Origin: Solirubrobacterales bacterium
GTDB lineage: Bacteria; Actinomycetota; Thermoleophilia; Solirubrobacterales; Solirubrobacteraceae
Assembly: GCA_015655225.1 (NCBI GenBank)
Contig: JAATFK010000149.1
Span: forward strand, 1 to 9,431
DNA: 9,431 nucleotides
Direction of reading: 5' to 3'
Positions within the stretch are counted from its first letter, which is position 1, and the number at the start of each line of letters is the position of its first letter. Shown here one piece after another: positions 1 to 5,605 of this stretch. The position numbers and the translations under genes are program-made. The notes below the pieces were generated by a model. It saw only the letters and a list, made by a program, of their open reading frames with translations. It did not search any database and was not told the origin of the DNA.

Positions 1-290
1 CGCGCCTCGAGGGCGGCGCCGACGGGGATCAGCACGATCCGCTCGGCGAGCTGCTGAGCCTGGGCGATCGGCGTGTTCGGGGGCGTCGACGAGGTCGTCG
101 AAGTGCGCGGTCTGCGGGCGCCGGAGCGCGTCGTGCTTCTCGCTCTCGGGCCGCGTCTGGCGGCGCTTCTCGGCGCTCTGCGGGTGGCCGGTCTGCGTGC
201 GGCCGGTCTGCGGGTCGCGGCGGGTCTCGGGGCGGTCGCGGACGCGGTCGGGCTCGTCGTCGCGGGTCTGGTGGTGTCGTTCGCAGCCAT
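1..290 (-). CDS. Unrecognised protein with Arg/Ala/Pro/Thr-rich N-terminal tail (partial, 3' end outside window; possible frameshifts)
   Basis: This is the 5' part of a minus-strand gene that runs off the left edge. The start is ATG at 290, with AGGAG 11 nt upstream. The nominal reading begins MAANDTTRP, continues for about 65 residues of almost only A, T, P, R and S, and then becomes ordinary sequence ending AQQLAERIVLIPVGAALEA at the edge. I do not recognise the family; the last 20 residues look like the start of a folded helical domain. The low-complexity part is suspicious. It uses about ten AGA codons, which are rare in such a GC-rich gene, while another minus-strand frame over 276-79 has 66 of 66 codons ending in G or C and a normal hydrophilic composition. 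Either the tail is a real basic, disordered extension or the sequence holds two compensating indels (see findings). The gene is real with fair confidence; the N-terminal protein sequence is not reliable. Confidence 0.55.
   Translation of the reverse strand, partial: MAANDTTRPATTSPTASATAPRPAATRRPAARRPATRRAPRSAARRGPRARSTTRSGARRPRTSTTSSTPPNTPIAQAQQLAERIVLIPVGAALEA
186..212. repeat. Short direct repeat, 12-bp unit, period 15 bp
   Basis: GGCCGGTCTGCG occurs exactly at 186-197 and again at 201-212. Its 9-bp core CGGTCTGCG appears a third time at 108-116. The repeats lie inside the 5' part of the leftmost gene. The 15-bp period keeps any reading frame, giving a five-residue repeat with a QTG core in the frame with the best third-position GC. 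Such repeats can cause slippage or assembly error, which matters for the suspected frameshifts here. Confidence 0.6.
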
Positions 291-335
291 GTGCGTGCGG
301 GCTCCTCGTTGCGGTGACGTGAACGGTCCTGCGCG

Positions 336-358
336 CGCCGCGTCATCGAGACGCGGCG
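336..358. terminator. GC-rich stem-loop, 9-bp perfect stem, 5-nt loop
   Basis: CGCCGCGTC at 336-344 pairs exactly with GACGCGGCG at 350-358 across the loop ATCGA. The element lies about 80 nt past the metalloprotease stop and 46-68 nt before the ATG of the leftmost gene, both on the minus strand. It could end the upstream transcript or form a structured 5' leader for the downstream gene. On the minus strand no U-run follows, so a classical intrinsic terminator is not supported. The structure is clearly present; its role is inferred. Confidence 0.4.
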
Positions 359-413
359 AACACCTGTTTGTACCCCGCAGCCCGCACGATCGTTACACCG
401 CCTACCCGGTGCA

Positions 414-431
414 ACGTGAAGATCACGTGAA
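414..431. promoter_or_regulatory. Tandem ACGTGAA sites 11 bp apart (possible operator)
   Basis: ACGTGAA occurs at 414-420 and 425-431, one helical turn apart, in the same orientation. A third copy stands at 317-323, about 27 bp before the ATG at 290 (TTCACGT on the coding strand). Two sites on the same DNA face plus a promoter-proximal site is an arrangement used by regulators of the minus-strand gene starting at 290. The second copy is part of a CACGTG palindrome (424-429). No binding protein can be named from sequence alone. Confidence 0.3.
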
Positions 432-440
432 CTGCTGGGC

Positions 441-1502
441 TCAGGCGCTCGGAAGCGCGGGAACGTCCGTTCGGTTCAGCCAGCCGCTCGGGTCGTCCAG
501 CTCGGCGATCGTCGGCAGCGAGGCGGGGTCCCGCCAGACGCGGTTCAGCGCCTCGATCCCGCCCTCCGCGACGACCGCGTCGCAGAAGCGCTTGCCCTGC
601 TCGTACTGGCGGATCTTCATCTCGAGGCCGAGCAGCCGGCTCAGCAGGCGCCCGGGCGCCGACTGGGAGCGGCGCCGGCGGTCGAGCGCGCCGCGCAGCT
701 TCGGCAGCGACGGCAGCAGCGGCGCGCCGACCGCGTCCATCACGTGCTCCGCGTAGCCCTCCAGCACCGCCATCGTCGCCTGCATGCGGTCGAGCGTCTC
801 GCGCTCGCGCTCGTTCGCCACGAGCGAGACGAGGTCGCCGCTGCGGACCGCGCCCACCAGCCGCTTGAGGTCGTCGGTGCGCGGCAGGCGCAGCGCACGC
901 GAGGCGTCGATCCGCAGCTCCGCGCCGGCCAGCAGCTCGGCCGCCATCGCGGCGAGGTGGCCCTGGAGCCACGGCACGCCCGCGAACTGGACGGCGTGCG
1001 TCACCTCGTGCAGCGCGACCCAGTGAAGGAACTCGCGCTCGTCGGCGCCGAAGGCGCGCACCGCGCCGGAGAGGTTGGGGACGACGAACAGCAGGCGCGG
1101 CGGGTGGTCCTCGGCGGCGGTGTCGAGCAGCACCAATTCGTACTGACCGAGCACGCGCTGGGAGAGGAAGCCGAGCAGGACGCCGACCTCGGCGGTCATC
1201 ACGACGCCGGCGGCGAGCTTCATCGCCGGCTTCGCGGGGCCGAGGCCGTCGCCGGCGCGGTCGAGCACCGGGTCGAGCAGGGCGCTCATCGCCCGCACGT
1301 TCGCGCCGATCCACTCCGGCCGCGTGATCCCCTCGGCCGGCGGCAATGGCGCGACCGGCGTCAGCCCGGTGTAGGCGACGACGCGGCGCTCGCTGTCCTC
1401 CGACAGCTCCACGAGGTCGGTGGACAGCGACGGCGCGTCGGGCTCTCCGGCGACGAAGCGGGCGAGGCGCTGCGCGAGCGGCCAGTCGATCATCCCGTCC
1501 AC
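441..1502 (-). CDS. Zinc-dependent metalloprotease, DUF2342 / F420-biosynthesis-associated type
   Basis: The 353-residue protein carries the gluzincin-like motif HEVTH at residues 165-169, where the two His bind zinc and Glu166 is the catalytic base. EGYAEHVMDA at 248-257 is a good candidate for the third zinc ligand (Glu248). The N-terminal WPLAQRLARFVAG helix and the overall length fit the DUF2342 family, whose shorter members are labelled as associated with coenzyme F420 biosynthesis because they co-occur with that pathway; no substrate is established. It has no signal peptide or membrane segment, so it is probably cytoplasmic. The start is uncertain: GTG at 1502 has a GGTG 5 nt upstream, and ATG at 1493 (residue 4) has no well-placed ribosome site. 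It follows the phosphatase gene by 37 bp on the same strand and is probably co-transcribed with it. The C-terminal half has a basic stretch (DRRRR, 274-278). Family call is firm; F420 link is by family association only. Confidence 0.88.
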   Translation of the reverse strand: MDGMIDWPLAQRLARFVAGEPDAPSLSTDLVELSEDSERRVVAYTGLTPVAPLPPAEGITRPEWIGANVRAMSALLDPVLDRAGDGLGPAKPAMKLAAGVVMTAEVGVLLGFLSQRVLGQYELVLLDTAAEDHPPRLLFVVPNLSGAVRAFGADEREFLHWVALHEVTHAVQFAGVPWLQGHLAAMAAELLAGAELRIDASRALRLPRTDDLKRLVGAVRSGDLVSLVANERERETLDRMQATMAVLEGYAEHVMDAVGAPLLPSLPKLRGALDRRRRSQSAPGRLLSRLLGLEMKIRQYEQGKRFCDAVVAEGGIEALNRVWRDPASLPTIAELDDPSGWLNRTDVPALPSA

Positions 1503-1539
1503 TATGGCACCGGAGCGACCCCGGCCCGCGAGGTTGCGC

Positions 1540-2403
1540 TCAGACGCGCGGGATCCGGGCCAGTTCCGCGAGCGTCGACGCGGTGCGCGCGGCGATCACG
1601 GGCGCGTGCGCGGCGACGTCGAGCGGGTTCCCGAGCGGGTCGTCCTCGACGCCGGCCCCGGCCCGGGGGAAGGCGACGAATCCGCCCGCCTCGCGCACGA
1701 TCAGCTGCCCGGCGGCCGCGTCGACGGCGCGGCAGTTGCGCAGCGAGACCATCCCGTCGAGCCGCGCGGCCGCGACCTGGCAGAGCGAGACGGCGATCGC
1801 GCCGACGCAGCGCAGCCGCCGCGTCGCCGCCGTCAGCCCGTCGATCGAGGCGGCGACCCACTGCGGGTCGGCCTGCTCGATCCCCAGCAGCTCGAGCTTG
1901 CCGTCGCGCCCGCGCCGCTCGCCCAGCCCGGGGTCGAGCCGGACGCCGTCGCGCCAGGCGCCGCCGCCGCGCGTCGCGCTCCACTCCTCGCCGTTGCCGA
2001 AGTCGTGCACGAAGCCGAAGGCGACGTCCGCCATCGTCGGGCCGTCGGCGACCGCGATCGAGAGCGCGTAGTGGCCCATCAGCCGCTTCGCGTTGAGGCT
2101 GCCGTCGATCGGGTCGATCACGACGCGCAGCGGCCCGCCGCCGTAGTCGACCTCGCCGCGCTCCTCCGAGACGGCGGTGAAGCGGTGCCCGGCCGCGTGC
2201 AGCAGGTCAAGCTGGGCGAAGACCGCGCGCTCGGCGTCGCGGTCGAGCACCAGCGTGTGGTCGCCGCCCTCCCCGAGCGTGCCCGTCTCGACGACGCGCT
2301 CGGCGCTCGCGGGCGCCGCCGCGAGCAGCGCGTCGAGTCCCGCCACCGCCGCGCGGCAGGCGCCGATCCAATCCGCGTCGAGGGCACTTTCGGAGAGCGT
2401 CAT
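1540..2403 (-). CDS. Inositol monophosphatase-family phosphatase (IMPase/FBPase superfamily)
   Basis: This is a Mg2+-dependent sugar-phosphate or inositol-phosphate phosphatase. Numbering from the ATG at 2412, the metal-binding motif DPIDGSLN is at 100-107 (Asp100, Asp103, Ser105), the upstream acidic pair at Glu83-Glu84, and the distal Asp231 lies in VDAAAGQLIVREAGG, where the usual Trp of WDxAAG is Val. The stretch after DPIDGSLN (SIAVADG, GFVHDFGNGEEW, RGGGAW) looks closer to archaeal-type IMPase/FBPase than to plant or animal IMPase, so fructose-1,6-bisphosphate is a possible substrate. Two in-frame ATGs exist. GGGAGG at 2415-2420 is only 2 nt from the ATG at 2412 but 11 nt from that at 2403, so I choose 2403 (287 residues, MTLSESAL). 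It leads a probable two-gene unit with the metalloprotease and is head-to-head with the helicase gene. Substrate is not settled. Confidence 0.9.
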   Translation of the reverse strand: MTLSESALDADWIGACRAAVAGLDALLAAAPASAERVVETGTLGEGGDHTLVLDRDAERAVFAQLDLLHAAGHRFTAVSEERGEVDYGGGPLRVVIDPIDGSLNAKRLMGHYALSIAVADGPTMADVAFGFVHDFGNGEEWSATRGGGAWRDGVRLDPGLGERRGRDGKLELLGIEQADPQWVAASIDGLTAATRRLRCVGAIAVSLCQVAAARLDGMVSLRNCRAVDAAAGQLIVREAGGFVAFPRAGAGVEDDPLGNPLDVAAHAPVIAARTASTLAELARIPRV

Positions 2404-2424
2404 CGGCCGCATATCCTCCCAGAG
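2401..2424. promoter_or_regulatory. Divergent start region: minus-strand Shine-Dalgarno overlapping a plus-strand -10 box
   Basis: On the minus strand GGGAGG (complement of 2415-2420) serves the phosphatase and favours the ATG at 2403 over that at 2412. On the plus strand TATCCT at 2412-2417 fits the TAnnnT -10 pattern and ends 6 nt before the GTG at 2424. No purine-rich ribosome site precedes that GTG, which suggests a leaderless helicase mRNA starting at about 2424. A -35 box is weak (TTTCGG around 2388). The -10 call is from pattern and spacing only. Confidence 0.4.
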
Positions 2425-5400
2425 TGTCCTCCGCGATCCTCGACGGCTTGTCCGCGGCGCAACGGCGGGCCGTCACGCACGTCGGCGGCCCGCTGCTCGT
2501 GCTCGGCGGCGCCGGCAGCGGCAAGACCCACACGCTCGTCTCCCGCTTCGCCTGGTTGGCGGAGCAGGGCGAGGCGCCGGAGGCGCTGCTCGCGCTCGCG
2601 CTCTCCGAGCGCGCCGCCGACGCGCTGCGCCGCCAGGTCGAGGACGCGCTGGAGGCGCCGTACGAGGAGCTGGCCGTCACGACCGTGCATGCGTTCTGCG
2701 CGCGGCTGCTGCGGGAGCAGGCGCTGGAGGGCGGGATCGACCCGTTCGCGGTCGCGGTCGGCCGTGCCGACCGGCTCGCGATGCTGCTGGAGCGAATCGA
2801 CGAGCTGACGATCCGCCATCACGACTTCCGCGGCCGCCCCGGCGCGCTGGTGGCGAGCTTCGTCCAGCGGATCGACCGCCTCAAGGACGAGCTGATCGGG
2901 CCCGAGGACTACGCCGCCTGGGCCGCCTCGCTCGGCGACGACGGCGACGACGCGCAGCGCGCGCGGGCGACGCGCGAGCGCGAGTTCGCCGACATCTACC
3001 GCGCGCACGACCGGATGCTCGCCGAGCAGGGCGCGCTCGACAGCGGCGACCTCGTGATCGGCGCGCTGCGGCTGCTGCGCGAGCATCCGCACGTGCGGGC
3101 CCGCGTCGCCGCACGCTACCGCCACCTGCTCGTCGACGAGCTGCAGGAGCCGAACTTCGCCCACGGCCTGCTGCTGCGGCTGCTCGCCTCCGAGCACGGC
3201 AACCTGACGGCGGCGGGCGACGACGACCAGGCGATCGCGCGCTTCCGCGCCGCCGCGACGAAGAACCTGCGCGACTTCCAGGCGGAGCTGCCGGACGCGA
3301 CCGTCGTGCGGCTGGAGCAGAGCTTCCGCTGCCCGCGCCGCGTCCTGACGCCGGCGCACGCGGTCGTCGAGCCGATCGCCGACCGCGTCGAGAAGCGGCT
3401 CGACGGACGCGACGGCGACGACGGCGAGGTCGTCTTCTGGCGCGCGGCGAACGAGCGCGCGCAGGCGCAGGCGGTCGCCGCCGACGTGGAGCGGCTGATC
3501 GGGCGCGAGGGCGTCGCGCCCGAGCGGATCGCGGTGCTGGTGCGTTCGATCGCGGCCGAGGGCCAGGCGGTCGCGGTCGCGCTGGAGGAGCGCGCGGTCG
3601 GCCACCGGATCGTCGGCGAGGCGGCCTTCTTCCAGCGCGCCGAGGTGCGCGACCTGCTCGCCTGGCTGCGGCTGCTGATCGATCCCGGCGACGCGCCCGC
3701 GGTCGTGCGCGCGCTGGCGCGGCCGCCGATCGAGCTGCGCTCGGTCGACCTCGCGCGCTGCACGCAGATCGCCCGCCGCCGCAAGCTCGACATGGTCGGG
3801 GCGCTGGCGGCCGCGCTCGAGTCGCCGCAGATCCCGCCGGAGGCGCGCGACCGCATCCGCACCTTCCTGACGCTCTACCGCTCGGCCGTCGGGGCGCTCG
3901 ACACGATGCGGCCCGACCTCTACGTGCACCGGCTGATCGAGCGGCTCGGCCTGCGCCGCCAGCAGCTCTTCACCGCCCAGGCCGACGTGGTCGAGCGGCT
4001 GCGCGGGCTGGCGCGCTTCGGCGAGCTGGCCTCGGCCTTCACCCAGCGCCAGCCGCAGGCGACGCCGCGCGAGTTCGCGCGCTCGATCGCGGCCGCCGCT
4101 GAGGCCGGGCTGCGCGAGGAGGAGGAGCCGACGCCGCTCGCCGCGCACGGCGTCCAGGTGCTCGCGATGCACGCCGCGAAGGGGCTCGAGTTCGACCACG
4201 TCTACGTGCTCGGCCTGCACGCCGCCTCGATGCCGGGCGCGCACGCCCGGACGCTGGAGCCGATCCCGCCCGAGCTGCTGAAGGAGACGCTGCCGGCCGG
4301 CGACCACGCGGCCCACGTCGCCGAGCTGCGGCGGCTGCTGCACGTCGCGCTGACGCGCGCGCGGCAGCGGCTCGTGCTCGTCCACCCGCAGGCGAGCGAC
4401 CGGGGCGCGGCGCAGCCGCCGTCCCCCTTCGCCGAGGAGGCGCGGGCGGCGCTCGGGGCCGAGTGGGAGGAGCGCGCGGAGGAGCTGTTCGGTCCCGCCG
4501 AGACGCTGCACTCGACCTACCGGATCCTGCGCGACGAGCTGCTGGAGACGATCAAGCGCACCGGCGCGCGGATCGGCGAGCTGCGCTTCGACACCGACCT
4601 CGACGTCGCCCACGCGGTCGTCCGCTACCTGGAGGTCGTGAAGCTGGCGGCGCTGATCGAGCGCTCGCCCGACCAGAGCGTCGCCGACGCGCTGGCGGAG
4701 GTGAACGCGCGGATCGGGTCGGCGATCACCTCCGAGCAGCGGGAGATCCTGCTCAGCTCGACGCTCGACGACTACCTGCTCGACGCCGACGGGGACGACC
4801 GCCGCCGCGCGACCGCGATCGCGGCGCGCGAGGAGCCGACGCTGGAGCAGTTTCTGCCGCGCCGTGGCGACGGGCTGATGCTGTCGGCCTCCGACATCGA
4901 CACGTACCGGACGTGCCCGCTGAAGTACAAGTTCGCGCGGGTCTTCCGGATCCCGCAGGAGCCGACGCTCAACCAGCGCTTCGGGATCTTCGTCCACCAG
5001 GTGCTGGAGCGCTTCCACGCCGACGGCGGCGCGAGCACGCAGGAGGCGATCCTCGGGCTCGCGGAGGCGGCGTGGCGTCGCGGTGGCTTCGGCGGCTCGG
5101 AGGAGGAGCGCCAGCTGCGCGACAAGGCGACCGCCGCGCTGACCCGCTACCAGCAGCGCTTCCAGGACGAGGAGGCGGAGCCGATGTGGTTCGAGCGCTC
5201 GTTCTCCTTCAAGCTCGGCCCGCACCTGCTGCGCGGCCGCGTCGACCGCGTCGACCGGCTGCCGGAGGGCGGCTTCGAGCTGATCGACTACAAGACCGGC
5301 CCGCCGAAGACCGCGTCGCAGCTGGAGCAGGACGTGCAGCTGTCGCTCTACGCCGTCGCCGCCCGCGAGGCGTGGCAGCTCGACGCCGCCCGCGGCGCCT

Positions 5401-5585
5401 ACTACTACGTGCTCGACGACGCGAAGGTGCCGGTCGCGCGCGATCCCGCCGACCGCGGCTGGATCGAGGAGATCGCGAGCGAGGTGGCGGAGGGGATCCT
5501 CTCGCAGGGCTTCGAGCCGACGCCGTCGTTCGCGGCCTGCGCGATGTGCGACTACCGGCTCGTCTGCCCGGCGGCCGAGCGGTAG
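2424..5585 (+). CDS. UvrD/AdnB-like SF1A helicase fused to PD-(D/E)XK nuclease with Fe-S cysteines
   Basis: This 1053-residue helicase-nuclease is probably a DNA end-processing enzyme for double-strand-break repair. Helicase motifs run in order: Q motif (Gln13), Walker A GGAGSGKT (28-35, Lys34), TTVHAFC (86-92), motif II VDELQEPN (237-244), motif III GDDDQAIARFR (265-275), motif IV LEQSFRC (297-303), motif V MHAAKGLEFD (582-591) and motif VI RRLLHVALTRA (636-646). The nuclease has His858, Asp941 (RGRVDRVDR), Asp955 and Lys957 (ELIDYKTG) and QLSLY (972-976). Cys831 plus Cys1039, Cys1042 and Cys1048 match the 4Fe-4S staple of AddB, AdnB and Dna2. Its size and architecture resemble mycobacterial AdnA/AdnB, but no second subunit is adjacent. 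Motif II has Glu242 where UvrD proteins have Asp, and motif III lacks the usual Tyr and the Gly of FRGA. The start is GTG at 2424, probably leaderless. Fold assignment is firm; AdnB versus stand-alone UvrD-nuclease is open. Confidence 0.92.
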   Translation: MSSAILDGLSAAQRRAVTHVGGPLLVLGGAGSGKTHTLVSRFAWLAEQGEAPEALLALALSERAADALRRQVEDALEAPYEELAVTTVHAFCARLLREQALEGGIDPFAVAVGRADRLAMLLERIDELTIRHHDFRGRPGALVASFVQRIDRLKDELIGPEDYAAWAASLGDDGDDAQRARATREREFADIYRAHDRMLAEQGALDSGDLVIGALRLLREHPHVRARVAARYRHLLVDELQEPNFAHGLLLRLLASEHGNLTAAGDDDQAIARFRAAATKNLRDFQAELPDATVVRLEQSFRCPRRVLTPAHAVVEPIADRVEKRLDGRDGDDGEVVFWRAANERAQAQAVAADVERLIGREGVAPERIAVLVRSIAAEGQAVAVALEERAVGHRIVGEAAFFQRAEVRDLLAWLRLLIDPGDAPAVVRALARPPIELRSVDLARCTQIARRRKLDMVGALAAALESPQIPPEARDRIRTFLTLYRSAVGALDTMRPDLYVHRLIERLGLRRQQLFTAQADVVERLRGLARFGELASAFTQRQPQATPREFARSIAAAAEAGLREEEEPTPLAAHGVQVLAMHAAKGLEFDHVYVLGLHAASMPGAHARTLEPIPPELLKETLPAGDHAAHVAELRRLLHVALTRARQRLVLVHPQASDRGAAQPPSPFAEEARAALGAEWEERAEELFGPAETLHSTYRILRDELLETIKRTGARIGELRFDTDLDVAHAVVRYLEVVKLAALIERSPDQSVADALAEVNARIGSAITSEQREILLSSTLDDYLLDADGDDRRRATAIAAREEPTLEQFLPRRGDGLMLSASDIDTYRTCPLKYKFARVFRIPQEPTLNQRFGIFVHQVLERFHADGGASTQEAILGLAEAAWRRGGFGGSEEERQLRDKATAALTRYQQRFQDEEAEPMWFERSFSFKLGPHLLRGRVDRVDRLPEGGFELIDYKTGPPKTASQLEQDVQLSLYAVAAREAWQLDAARGAYYYVLDDAKVPVARDPADRGWIEEIASEVAEGILSQGFEPTPSFAACAMCDYRLVCPAAER

Positions 5586-5605
5586 CGACGGCGCGGCGCC
5601 CGCTC
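5577..5605. terminator. Inverted repeat across the convergent helicase/antiporter junction
   Basis: GAGCGG at 5577-5582 pairs with CCGCTC at 5600-5605. Inside lies a second palindrome, GGCGC-G-GCGCC at 5590-5600. The helicase stop (5583-5585) lies inside the loop and the antiporter stop (5604-5606) overlaps the right arm. With only 18 bp between the two genes, a structure readable from either strand could serve both as a transcription end. No T-tract is present, so this is a candidate only. Confidence 0.3.

Larger units (their letters stand above)
291..440. other. 150-bp non-coding gap between the metalloprotease stop and the leftmost gene
   Basis: No ORF with a credible start or codon use fits here. 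The gap holds a 9-bp perfect inverted repeat (336-358) and three copies of ACGTGAA (317-323, 414-420, 425-431). On the minus strand a weak TACAAA hexamer (complement of 367-372) could be a -10 box for the leftmost gene, but no matching -35 box is visible. The gap is less GC-rich than its surroundings, which fits a regulatory leader for the leftmost gene and the 3' end of the metalloprotease transcript. Confidence 0.6.

Noticed and set aside
186..212. Short repeats in the leftmost gene as a CRISPR or satellite array
   Set aside because: Only two full 12-bp units at a 15-bp period, within a coding region; there is no spacer structure.
29..346. A 105-codon minus-strand frame starting at ATG 346
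   Set aside because: It is almost only Arg, Pro and Ala and has the poorest third-position GC of the minus-strand frames at this place.
2400..5225. A 941-codon open frame on the minus strand opposite the helicase-nuclease
   Set aside because: It is Arg/Leu/Gln/Val-rich, has no recognisable motif, and lies opposite a gene with complete helicase and nuclease motifs. Stop codons are rare on the antisense of very GC-rich genes, so long shadow frames are expected.
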